From DAIDJM01 sp964250215 (GTDB lineage Bacteria; Pseudomonadota; Alphaproteobacteria; Acetobacterales; Acetobacteraceae): DNA of 7,827 nt. How positions within the stretch are numbered: the stretch's first letter is position 1; every line of letters begins with the position of its first letter. A program made the position numbers and the translations under genes. The DNA is taken from assembly GCA_964250215.1 (NCBI GenBank), contig CAXUEX010000130.1, positions 1 to 7,827 on the forward strand, in the 5' to 3' direction. The notes under the pieces were generated by a model, which saw only the letters and a list, made by a program, of their open reading frames with translations, did not search any database and was not told where the DNA came from. This document shows, piece by piece, positions 1 to 7,827 of the stretch.

Positions 1-249
1 AGTTGCGCGGCGCACAAGCCAGATCCGCGTCATCTGGCGTGCACGATCGCGGCGGCGGGAGGCGTGGCGGCGCGCGCACTGATGGTGGGGGATCATCGCA
101 ACGATGTGCTGGCGGCGACGGGATGCGGCGTGCAGGCGGTGTTCGCGGGCTGGGGCTATGGCGCGGAGGCGATGCGGGCGGGGGCGGCGGCGGTGGCCGG
201 CGAGCCAGCTTCGTTGCCGGGGATCGCGGCGGGGCTGATGCCGGCGTGA
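1..249 (+). CDS. gph: Phosphoglycolate phosphatase, HAD superfamily (3' end only)
   Basis: The frame is open from the first base of the window to a TGA at 247-249, giving the last 82 residues of a protein whose start lies outside. The visible part is the C-terminal half of a HAD-type Rossmann fold. KPDPRHL (visible residues 6-12) supplies the motif III lysine, and VGDHRNDVLAA (29-39) is motif IV with the two metal-binding aspartates (31 and 35). GVQAVFAGWGYG follows, as is typical of the Gph branch. By family knowledge such enzymes dephosphorylate 2-phosphoglycolate in the cytosol, a product of DNA 3'-end repair and of oxygenase side reactions. A histidine stands where many Gph proteins have serine (GDS); I think this is tolerated variation. 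The nucleophile motif (DxDxT) and cap domain are not visible, so another HAD phosphatase cannot be fully excluded. The gene converges on sufE with a 4-base gap. Confidence 0.82.
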   Translation, partial: SCAAHKPDPRHLACTIAAAGGVAARALMVGDHRNDVLAATGCGVQAVFAGWGYGAEAMRAGAAAVAGEPASLPGIAAGLMPA

Positions 250-253
250 CGGA

Positions 254-694
254 TCACATTTCGCTGCCGGCGGCGTGGTGTATGGCGCGGGCCATGCTGG
301 CGATGCCGTTGCCGCGGTTGGTGGAAAGCGCTTCGATAAGGCCGAGATCCTTGAGGAAATCGGGCTGGGTGGCGACGATCTCTGCAGGTGCGCGACCGGA
401 ATAGACGCGCAGCAGCATGGCGACCAGGCCGGAGACGATCGCGGCATCGGATGCGCCCGCGAAATAGAGTTTTTCGGACCGCTTCTCGGCTTCCATCCAC
501 ACCTGGCTTTGGCAGCCGGGGACGCGGTGCGCGTCGTTCATCCAGGTTTCGGGGAAGCGCGGCAGTTTGCGGCCCATGTCGATGATGAGCTCGTAGCGGT
601 CCATCCAATCGTCGAACAGCGCGAGATCCTCGCCGATGGCGGCGATGGCGGCGGCGGCGGTGGGTTCTTCGGGCTGCACGAAGGGATCTGGCAT
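254..694 (-). CDS. sufE: SufE family Fe-S cluster sulfur acceptor
   Basis: The product is 146 residues, a normal SufE length. SufE-type proteins accept persulfide sulfur from a cysteine desulfurase (SufS) and pass it to the cluster scaffold in the cytosol. Recognisable segments are an N-terminal helix (LFDDWMDRYELIIDMGRKLP, about 26-45), the acceptor-cysteine loop VPGCQSQVW with Cys61, a strand region EKLYFAGASDAAIVSGLVAMLL, and the C-terminal LGLIEALSTNRGNGIASM block. The ATG at 694 is chosen because homology starts right after it; upstream in-frame sequence is arginine/proline-rich shadow coding. No good Shine-Dalgarno sequence precedes it, which fits translation following the AGE gene that ends 32 bases upstream. 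No other suf gene is visible, so this is an orphan copy. The alanine-rich N-terminus (13-19) is encoded by a GGC-type triplet run around 635-664. The symbol is given by family; a CsdE-type role is the alternative. Confidence 0.93.
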   Translation of the reverse strand: MPDPFVQPEEPTAAAAIAAIGEDLALFDDWMDRYELIIDMGRKLPRFPETWMNDAHRVPGCQSQVWMEAEKRSEKLYFAGASDAAIVSGLVAMLLRVYSGRAPAEIVATQPDFLKDLGLIEALSTNRGNGIASMARAIHHAAGSEM

Positions 695-726
695 GGGGCT
701 GGATGTGCGGCGCCGTGCCGGAAGCG

Positions 727-1848
727 TCAATGCGCGGCGGTGAGCCAGCTTTCTGCTGCGAGGATGGCGCCGGTGACGTGGTAGAGGCTGGTGGCGGGGC
801 TGGGTTGGCCGGGCGCGGCGGGCAGATGTTCGTGCCACAAGCCGTTGGGGCGCAGGCGGCGCGCGAGTTGGCGGGCAGCGTCTATCTGGCGACCGGGATC
901 GGGGTCGGGTCGGAGCAATTCGGCTTTCAGGCGCTCGGCCTGCGGCCAGAGGCGGGTTTGCGCATCGAGGATTTCGCCGCGGCTGTTGACCAGGTTCGCG
1001 AGGCCGCCCGCCGGGGCGTGGCCGTAGCGATCGACGAAGCGCATGAGGCTGGCGGCAGCTTGCGCCAGGCGCGGATCGGCGCCGGCGAGTGCGGCGTGGT
1101 CGTGCAGCAGCCAGACCCATTCGCAATGGTGGCCCGGTTCGATGCGGAAGGCGCCGGATTCGGTCTGGAGGTTCCAGGCCGCATCGAAGTATTCCGGGAG
1201 CGCACCTGTTTCCGCGTGTTGCAGGCGGCGCAGGAACAGGCTGACGATGTCGGCCGCGTGACGCAGAAAGATTTCGTCGGCGAACGCGCGGTGGCAGGCG
1301 TGCAGTGCTTCCAGCATGTGCATCTGCGGGTTCTGGCGGCGCGGCAGATTGGCGGGGATGCCTTCGTGCCAGCCGCCATGTTCGTGCGCCAGCGCGCTTT
1401 CCATCCATGCGAGCAGTTCCAGCGCGCGGCCGCGCAGGTCTTGCTCGGGCACGATATCGGCGGCGGCGGCGAAGGCCAGCAGCACGAAGGCGAGATCGTA
1501 GGTGTCGCGTTCCGTGCCGGTGCCGGAATTGTTGAGCGCGAAGCGGGAGACATAGGCGCCGGCGGCGTGGCGCGCGTGGGTTTGCAGGAAATCGAGGCCC
1601 AGGCGCACGGCTTGCGCGGCGCCGGGACGATCCTCGCGCGCGGCGGCGCTGAAGGCGACGATCTGGCGGGCGGCGACGCGCAGCCGGCGGTGGTCGGCCA
1701 CGCAATGCAATGCATCGTTGAGGTGTTCGTGGAAGGCGCCATGTTGCGCATCGATGCCGTGCGCTAGCCAGACGGACCAGGCACGGGTGCGCAGCCACGT
1801 GCCAAGGGCGGCGATTTCGGCCGCGAGCGGATCACCAGGTGAAGGCAT
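727..1848 (-). CDS. AGE family epimerase/isomerase (N-acylglucosamine 2-epimerase fold)
   Basis: A 373-residue protein, close to the usual 380-420 of the family, predicted cytosolic with an (alpha/alpha)6 barrel. Family members interconvert aldoses, ketoses or C2 epimers: GlcNAc/ManNAc, mannose/fructose, mannose-6-P/fructose-6-P or cellobiose. Visible blocks are WLAHGIDAQHGAFHEHL (27-43), ARQIVAFS (60-67), NNSGTGTERDTYDLAFVLLA (106-125), NPQMHMLEA (173-181), PGHHCEWVWLL (238-248), RLWPQAERLKAEL (299-311) and SLYHVTG (354-360). Histidines corresponding by alignment from memory to the catalytic set are His177, His240 or His241, and His357, so the enzyme looks active. The substrate cannot be read from sequence; mannose isomerase and mannose-6-phosphate isomerase are as likely as GlcNAc 2-epimerase. 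The ATG at 1848 lies inside the end of the propeller gene (17-base overlap); an ATG at 1872 is possible but less natural. sufE follows after 32 bases. Confidence 0.88.
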   Translation of the reverse strand: MPSPGDPLAAEIAALGTWLRTRAWSVWLAHGIDAQHGAFHEHLNDALHCVADHRRLRVAARQIVAFSAAAREDRPGAAQAVRLGLDFLQTHARHAAGAYVSRFALNNSGTGTERDTYDLAFVLLAFAAAADIVPEQDLRGRALELLAWMESALAHEHGGWHEGIPANLPRRQNPQMHMLEALHACHRAFADEIFLRHAADIVSLFLRRLQHAETGALPEYFDAAWNLQTESGAFRIEPGHHCEWVWLLHDHAALAGADPRLAQAAASLMRFVDRYGHAPAGGLANLVNSRGEILDAQTRLWPQAERLKAELLRPDPDPGRQIDAARQLARRLRPNGLWHEHLPAAPGQPSPATSLYHVTGAILAAESWLTAAH

Positions 1849-3256
1849 AGATCCGGTCCACAGCGCCGACATAGAGGTGGTTCGCGGCGGCCAGGATGGT
1901 GGCGGTGTAATGCAGGCCGTGCATGCGTTCCGCGGCGCCCCCGCCCGTGAAGATTTCGCGGCCTGTTCCAGCGTCGAAACCGTGCAGCCGGTCGTCGCCA
2001 TCGGCGCCGATGATCCATAGGATGCGGTTTGCGGTGCCGTTTGTGGTGGTGACGATCGGGCTGCCGGCACCATCGAGCCTGGCGCACCAGGCGGTGGTAA
2101 TGGCGGCGGGCGTGACGCGCAGCGCGGTGACGCCCTGGCGATCGGGCGGGCAGGCGGCGCCGCGCCTGCCGAAGGCGACGAGGGCGGCGTTGCCTTCCAT
2201 CCAGTTGGCGGGGGACGTGCGGATTTCGTCGATGGAGACGAGCGCGGCGAGGAGCGCGCCGCCGATGCCGCCGAGGTGGCTGCGATCAAGCAAGTAAGCC
2301 TTGCCATCCTTGCCGAGGGCGAGAAGGAAATGGCGATCCTGGATTTCCAGCGGTTCGGGCGTGGAGCCGCCGAGATCGAGATCGTCGGCATCGAGCGCGG
2401 GCCAGTTGGCGGGGGCAAAGCTGCTGACGGGGGCGGTCATGCTTGCTGGATCAAAACGGAGCACGGCTTCGCCATAGGCCCAGGTTTTCGCACCGAACGT
2501 GTTGCCGGTGGCGGCGAAGACGGCGCCGTCGGCCGCGGCGGGGCCGCCGAAGGCCCAGATGCCGCCGCCGATGGCCTGGGTGGAAAAGGCCGGCCGGAAT
2601 GCGCCGGTTTGCGTATCGAGCGGCGCGAGCCAGCCGTGGAACGGCGTGCAATCGCCGGAGCGGCCGCCGAACGGCACGATGAGGGTGTGTTCGAGCAGCA
2701 GCAGCGCGCCGCGTTGCCCTTGCCGGCGGACATCGAAGCTGGGGCCGAGGGATTTTCCGATATCGAGCGGGTAGCTGGGGCGGGTTTCGCCGGTATCGAG
2801 GGCGATCGCGAAGAGCTGCGCGGTGGGACCGGAATTTGTTTCGATTTGCGCGACAGCATAGAGCGTGCCGGCGGCTTCGTCGATCACCGGCGTGCCGGTG
2901 ATGCCGAGCGGGACGATGTTGCCGCAGGGCAGCTCGCGATCGGGCACCGGCGGCCCGAGCGTGCGGTCCCACACCTTGGTGCCGGTGGCGGCATCCAGCG
3001 CGGTGACGTGGTTTTCCTCGGTGGCGGCGACGACGAGGCCGGCCGGATGGGAAGCGGAGAGCCAGAAGAGCGGCTGGGCGAGGACATTGCCGTGGACGTT
3101 GCCGTGGAAGGCGGCATCGAGATGGAGGCGTGCGGCGTGGGCGGTGTCGAGCGTGGGCTCCACGTAGGCGCCGGAGCGGCGGTTGTCGTTGTGGAAGGTG
3201 GTGACGGGCGCCGCGGCGAGCAGCAGGAGGCAGGCAAGCGGGAGGCAGCGGGGCAT
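1832..3256 (-). CDS. Exported PQQ-binding-like beta-propeller repeat protein
   Basis: A 474-residue protein starting with a short basic n-region and a hydrophobic core (MPRCLPLACLLLLAAAPV, 1-18), read as a Sec signal peptide; no clear lipobox is present, so a periplasmic location is inferred. The mature part shows WD40/PQQ-type blades: HNDNRRSGAY near the start, VTALDAATGTKVWDRTLG (84-101), CGNIVPLGITGTPVID (111-126), LFAIALDTGETR (148-159), GAVFAATGNTF (244-254), HFLLALGKDGKAYLLDRSHLGG (309-330), LHGFDAGTGREIF (424-436) and YVGAVDRIYAF (462-472). Adjacent cysteines and a cytochrome haem motif are absent, so it is probably a structural, binding or sensor propeller and not a classical quinoprotein dehydrogenase. 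The frame continues upstream to a TTG at 3325, but the ATG at 3256 places the signal peptide correctly. No strong ribosome site is seen. It is the first gene of the AGE/sufE cluster. Specific function unknown. Confidence 0.85.
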   Translation of the reverse strand: MPRCLPLACLLLLAAAPVTTFHNDNRRSGAYVEPTLDTAHAARLHLDAAFHGNVHGNVLAQPLFWLSASHPAGLVVAATEENHVTALDAATGTKVWDRTLGPPVPDRELPCGNIVPLGITGTPVIDEAAGTLYAVAQIETNSGPTAQLFAIALDTGETRPSYPLDIGKSLGPSFDVRRQGQRGALLLLEHTLIVPFGGRSGDCTPFHGWLAPLDTQTGAFRPAFSTQAIGGGIWAFGGPAAADGAVFAATGNTFGAKTWAYGEAVLRFDPASMTAPVSSFAPANWPALDADDLDLGGSTPEPLEIQDRHFLLALGKDGKAYLLDRSHLGGIGGALLAALVSIDEIRTSPANWMEGNAALVAFGRRGAACPPDRQGVTALRVTPAAITTAWCARLDGAGSPIVTTTNGTANRILWIIGADGDDRLHGFDAGTGREIFTGGGAAERMHGLHYTATILAAANHLYVGAVDRIYAFTW

Positions 3257-3344
3257 GGCGGTGGGTTTAGCGCGGAAAAAGGCGGCGCGGGGAGGTGGTG
3301 GGCTGCTTGTGAAGGAAAACGGCAAGGCGCCAGCTCTGCAGCTT

Positions 3345-3375
3345 CACGCGTTCAAATGAAACACCTGAACGCGTG
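3345..3375 (-). terminator. Perfect 10-bp inverted repeat downstream of katG, possible terminator
   Basis: Arms 3345-3354 and 3366-3375 are exact reverse complements (CACGCGTTCA / TGAACGCGTG), separated by an 11-base loop. The repeat begins about 30 bases after the katG stop in katG transcription order, and lies about 90 bases before the start of the propeller gene on the same strand. It would fold stably in the katG transcript. No T-run follows on either strand, so it is not a textbook intrinsic terminator. It could instead be a 3'-end stabilising stem-loop, a weak terminator separating katG from the downstream cluster, or a protein-binding palindrome. Confidence 0.4.
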
Positions 3376-3406
3376 GGCTGTTTGCCGCGTGCGGCCGCCT
3401 TCCGCC

Positions 3407-5617
<2,211 letters not shown>

Positions 5618-5637
5618 GATTTTCTCTCCGATTGCGC

Positions 5638-5652
5638 GCTGCCGGGAGCAGC
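5638..5652 (-). other. Small hairpin in the katG 5' untranslated region
   Basis: On the katG strand, GCTGC and GCAGC flank a five-base loop; one more C-G pair (5637/5653) extends the stem to six pairs. It ends about 20 bases upstream of the katG ATG and just before the GGAG ribosome site (5626-5629). The top of the hairpin carries CTCC, complementary to that GGAG. A short GC-rich stem can occur by chance in DNA of this composition, so a role in translation is speculative. Confidence 0.25.
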
Positions 5653-5699
5653 GTAGCAGCTTCGGGGATAGAGGGAACCGGTTAAAGCCAAACAGTGCG

Positions 5700-5714
5700 A
5701 TAGGTGCTATCTAT
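5700..5714. promoter_or_regulatory. OxyR binding half-site (LysR-type T-N11-A box) between katG and oxyR
   Basis: The sequence ATAG-GTGCTAT-CTAT matches the 15-base half of the OxyR consensus, ATAGnTnnnAnCTAT, at all ten defined positions. The other half of the four-element consensus would fall at 5678-5692 and is poor there (about 3 of 10 defined bases). The box ends six bases before the oxyR ATG. On the katG side it lies eight bases upstream of a TTGGCT (5691-5686) that could be a -35 element, with TATCCC (5670-5665) as a weak -10 at a short 15-base spacing. This placement fits activation of katG and repression of oxyR. The promoter elements are tentative; the box itself is clear. Confidence 0.75.
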
Positions 5715-5720
5715 GACAGG

Positions 5721-6626
5721 ATGAACCTGCGCGACCTGAGTTATGTGCTCGCGGTGGCCGACCACGGGCATTTCGGCCGGGCTGCTGCGCTCTGCGGCGT
5801 CAGCCAGCCGACACTTTCGGTGCAGATCCGCAAGCTGGAGGCGCAGCTCGGCGTGGCGCTGTTCGAGCGCACTTCACAGGCGGCCGTGCGCACCGCGGCC
5901 TGCGATCGCCTGATCGGCCATTTCCGGGCGGCGGCGGCGGAGGCGGAGGCGATAATGAGCGAGGCGCGCAACCTGCGCGATCCGCTTTCGGGCCGCTTCC
6001 GTCTCGGCATCATCCCCACGCTGGCGCCCTACCTGCTACCGCTGGTTTTCGCGCCTTGGCGGGAGGTGCTGCCCAGGCTGGAAGTGGAGCCCTGGGAAGA
6101 CCAGACGGACGCGCTGATCGGACGATTGCAGGCGCACGAGCTGGATGCGGCGTTGCTGGCGACGCCGGTGGATGCGCCGGGCCTGGCGAGCCAGGATTTG
6201 TTCCGCGAACCCTTCCTGGCTGCGCTGCCGCCCGAGCACGCGCTGGCCGGACGCGAGACGATCGCCGAGGCCGATCTGGCCCCGGACATCCTGGTGCTGA
6301 CCGACGGACATTGCCTGCGCGACCAGGCGTTGGCCGCCTGCGGCAGCAGTGGCGCGTTGGGCAGCACGTTGCGGGCCTCTAGTCTGCCGACGCTGCTGAA
6401 CATGGTCGCCGCCGGCTACGGCACCACGCTGATTCCGGCGCTGGCTGCGGGCCCCGCGCGCGACGCCGGGATTGTACTGCGGCCGCTTTCGTCCCGGCCC
6501 GGGCGCACCATACGGATCGTCTGGCGCACCCGTTTCCCGCGCCGCCCCGCGGTGGAGGCGGTGGGCGCCGTGGTGGCCGGGCGGCTTGAGAGCTTTGCAA
6601 AGAATGCAGCGGACGGCACGGTGTAG
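5721..6626 (+). CDS. oxyR: Hydrogen peroxide-sensing LysR-type regulator OxyR
   Basis: A 301-residue LysR-family protein, against about 305 for E. coli OxyR. The N-terminal winged helix-turn-helix (about 1-60) reads MNLRDLSYVLAVADHGHFGRAAALCGVSQPTLSVQIRKLE, including the recognition-helix block VSQPTLSVQIRKLE. The effector domain contains GIIPTLAPYLLP (96-107). The OxyR hallmark LTDGHCLRDQALAAC has Cys198 and Cys207, matching E. coli Cys199 and Cys208 that form the peroxide-induced disulfide. Downstream, SLPTLLNMVAAGYGTTLIPALA (221-242) is also typical. Two further cysteines occur (25 and 61). The ATG at 5721 is chosen because homology begins exactly there; the frame is open upstream to 5616 across the katG start. 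No properly spaced Shine-Dalgarno sequence is seen, only AGG directly against the ATG, so a leaderless or weakly translated message is possible. The stop is 11 bases from that of the convergent pseudouridine synthase. Confidence 0.95.
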   Translation: MNLRDLSYVLAVADHGHFGRAAALCGVSQPTLSVQIRKLEAQLGVALFERTSQAAVRTAACDRLIGHFRAAAAEAEAIMSEARNLRDPLSGRFRLGIIPTLAPYLLPLVFAPWREVLPRLEVEPWEDQTDALIGRLQAHELDAALLATPVDAPGLASQDLFREPFLAALPPEHALAGRETIAEADLAPDILVLTDGHCLRDQALAACGSSGALGSTLRASSLPTLLNMVAAGYGTTLIPALAAGPARDAGIVLRPLSSRPGRTIRIVWRTRFPRRPAVEAVGAVVAGRLESFAKNAADGTV

Positions 6627-6637
6627 CCGAGACGAAA

Positions 6638-7276
6638 TCACGAGCCGGCGCCGCATTGCCGTAAGGCTGCGCGCATGTGCGCCGGCGGGGGCGCCATGGC
6701 GTATAGCTTCGGTTCCAAAGCCAGGTGCAGCTCGCGCGCCAACAGGTGCAGGCCGCCTGTCTCGCCCGCGCCGTATCTGGTGTCGCCCAGAATCGGGAAG
6801 CCGGAGGCCGCGCAATGCAGGCGGAGCTGGTGCGTGCGGCCGGTGCGCGGCCGCAATTCGAGCCAGCTCAGCCCAGCGGCGCGACCCAGCACCTGCCAAT
6901 CGGTCACGGCCGGATCGCCGGATGGGTCGGCGGTCATGTGCCAGCCTTGCTTGGTGTTCCGCTTCAGCAGCGGCAGCGCGATTTGGCCGCGGGCCGCTTC
7001 GGGGCCGCCGCGCACCACCGCCCAATAGAGTTTTTCCGCCCGGCCGGCGGCGAACTCCGCCTGCGCGGCAAGCAGCGCGGCGCGGCGCATCGCCACGAGC
7101 AAACAACCGGCCGTATCCGCATCCAGCCGGTGCACGAGCCATGGTCCGGCGCGGCGTCGCGAGAGCGCCGGAAAGGAATCCTCCACCGAGGCGCCGCCGG
7201 ATGGGCCGGGATGCACGGGCAGGTTCGCCGGCTTATTCAGCACCACGAAACGGTCGTCGCGGAACAGTTCGGTCAG
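6638..7276 (-). CDS. RluA family pseudouridine synthase without S4 domain
   Basis: The product is about 212 residues from the chosen start, similar in size to E. coli RluA. It converts specific uridines in rRNA and/or tRNA to pseudouridine in the cytosol. Motifs in order: LFRDDRFVVLNKPANLPVHPG (4-24), the catalytic block WLVHRLDADTAGCLLVA (46-62) with Asp52, EKLYWAVVRG (81-90), LELRPRTGRTHQLRLHCAASG (139-159) and ILGDTRYG (162-169). No S4 RNA-binding domain precedes the catalytic domain. The target base cannot be read from sequence. The start is uncertain: homology begins around 7276, where the only candidates are CTG (7276) or ATA (7279). The nearest conventional starts are TTG at 7351, giving 237 residues and a 79-base overlap with the upstream gene, and GTG at 7246, which would cut the first conserved strand. 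CTG at 7276 overlaps the upstream TGA in a CTGA arrangement, suggesting translational coupling. Confidence 0.88.
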   Translation of the reverse strand: MTELFRDDRFVVLNKPANLPVHPGPSGGASVEDSFPALSRRRAGPWLVHRLDADTAGCLLVAMRRAALLAAQAEFAAGRAEKLYWAVVRGGPEAARGQIALPLLKRNTKQGWHMTADPSGDPAVTDWQVLGRAAGLSWLELRPRTGRTHQLRLHCAASGFPILGDTRYGAGETGGLHLLARELHLALEPKLYAMAPPPAHMRAALRQCGAGS

Positions 7277-7827
7277 TATGGCCAGACGCGATCCAGCCCG
7301 ATGCCGTCGAGGCCCACCGCTGGCAGCGGCTCGGCCGGATCGCCGGCCCAAACGTCGCCGGCTTGCCAGGCGCCGGCCGCCACATCGGCGCCGCTGGGCA
7401 GCCAGACGCCGGGATCATTGAGCCAGGCCAGGATATCGGCCTCCACCAGCGCGCGATCGCGGTCGCGCAGCAGCAAATGATAGCCGTTCGGGTAGAATCC
7501 GCGGCGGGCGGCTGCCGGCAGTTTTTTCCAGGCTGCGGCTGTGGCGGGTGGCGGCACGATCTGATCGCGCCTGCCGGCCAGCACCAGCACCGGGCCGCGC
7601 ACCCGTGGCGCGGCGGCCTGCGCCGCCGACATCAGATCGACCAGGCCGCGCAGGCTGGCGACGTTCGGCCGCAGGATGGTGAGCGGGTCACGACCCAGAC
7701 GGCGGAGCGCGTCGAAATTATCGCTGGCCATGATATCCACGGGCGCGTCACGCGGATTGGGCCGCCAGCCCGGCGCCAGCCCATCGGCCGCCAGCAGCGC
7801 CGCCGCGAGCCGCGCATCGAGTTGCCG
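7273..7827 (-). CDS. Alpha/beta hydrolase, serine aminopeptidase S33 / monoacylglycerol lipase-like (5' end missing)
   Basis: The frame is open from the right edge of the window to a TGA at 7275-7273, giving the last 184 residues. The visible part is the C-terminal half of an alpha/beta hydrolase. VDIMASDNFDALRRLGRDPL (30-49) and SLRGLVDLMSAA (58-69) resemble the lid/cap region of S33-type monoacylglycerol lipases. GPVLVLAGRRDQIVPP (78-93) carries the probable acid residue Asp88, and YPNGYHLLLRDRDR (112-125) the catalytic His117. ADILAWL ends the fold. The nucleophile serine (GxSxG) lies outside the window. A tail of about 48 residues after the fold (137-184) is rich in glycine, alanine and proline and ends in RVWPY; I do not recognise it. 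Lipid-ester hydrolysis is inferred from family resemblance, not proven. The gene overlaps the start region of the RluA-type gene and is probably cotranscribed with it. Confidence 0.85.
   Translation of the reverse strand, partial: RQLDARLAAALLAADGLAPGWRPNPRDAPVDIMASDNFDALRRLGRDPLTILRPNVASLRGLVDLMSAAQAAAPRVRGPVLVLAGRRDQIVPPPATAAAWKKLPAAARRGFYPNGYHLLLRDRDRALVEADILAWLNDPGVWLPSGADVAAGAWQAGDVWAGDPAEPLPAVGLDGIGLDRVWPY

Noticed and set aside
91..105. GDH in place of GDS in HAD motif IV of the phosphatase
   Set aside because: The metal-binding aspartates are kept and the changed position is not essential as far as I know; not evidence of inactivation.
635..664. GGC-type triplet run as a possible microsatellite or phase-variable repeat
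   Set aside because: It encodes the alanine-rich start of SufE and is interrupted; triplet changes would keep the frame, so it cannot act as an on/off switch.
703..1767. A 354-codon plus-strand open frame antisense to the AGE-family gene
   Set aside because: The minus strand carries clear AGE-family motifs including three catalytic histidines; the plus-strand product resembles nothing.
254..1798. Long minus-strand frame that would extend SufE to 514 residues as a fusion
   Set aside because: The extension is Arg/Pro-rich shadow sequence over the AGE-family gene; SufE similarity starts at the ATG at 694 and gives the normal family length.
1849..2418. N-terminal extension of the AGE-family frame by up to 190 residues
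   Set aside because: The extension is Pro/Ser/Ala-rich shadow coding under the propeller gene; family similarity starts at about 1848.
6036..7142. A 368-codon minus-strand frame spanning parts of oxyR and the RluA-type gene
   Set aside because: It crosses two well-supported genes in other frames and has low-complexity composition.

Overview
This is a 7.8 kb, very GC-rich chromosomal window with tightly packed genes and strong GC bias at third codon positions. Gene content and protein style suggest an alphaproteobacterium, plausibly of the Acetobacteraceae type; that placement rests on overall impression, not on a search. Every stretch is explained by six complete genes and two edge-truncated ones. 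There are no tRNAs, rRNAs, insertion sequences, CRISPR arrays or prophage genes, and no gene-free stretch exceeds about 150 bases.

Left part (1-3256): the 3' end of a phosphoglycolate phosphatase gene (plus strand) converges, with only 4 bases between stops, on a three-gene minus-strand cluster. In transcription order this is an exported PQQ-type beta-propeller protein (1832-3256), an AGE-family sugar epimerase/isomerase (727-1848, start overlapping the propeller gene by 17 bases) and an orphan SufE-type sulfur acceptor (254-694). Overlap and short spacing point to one transcript, although the three products have no obvious shared pathway.

Middle (3345-6626): a peroxide-defence module. katG (minus) encodes a full-length catalase-peroxidase with all active-site residues and the Trp-Tyr-Met cross-link triad. 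It is divergent from oxyR (plus), which keeps both redox cysteines. The 103-base spacer holds a 15-base element, ATAG-N7-CTAT with the internal T and A of the OxyR consensus, at 5700-5714. It ends six bases before the oxyR start codon, so OxyR could sense peroxide, activate katG and limit its own synthesis from one site. A perfect 10-bp inverted repeat lies downstream of katG.

Right part (6638-7827): minus strand, a short RluA-type pseudouridine synthase preceded by the 3' part of an alpha/beta hydrolase (monoacylglycerol lipase-like). The two overlap and the synthase has no conventional start codon where its homology begins.

I found no convincing new biological system. The points most worth checking are the half-size OxyR site next to the oxyR start, the overlapping propeller/AGE-isomerase pair with sufE, and the odd start of the RluA-type gene.
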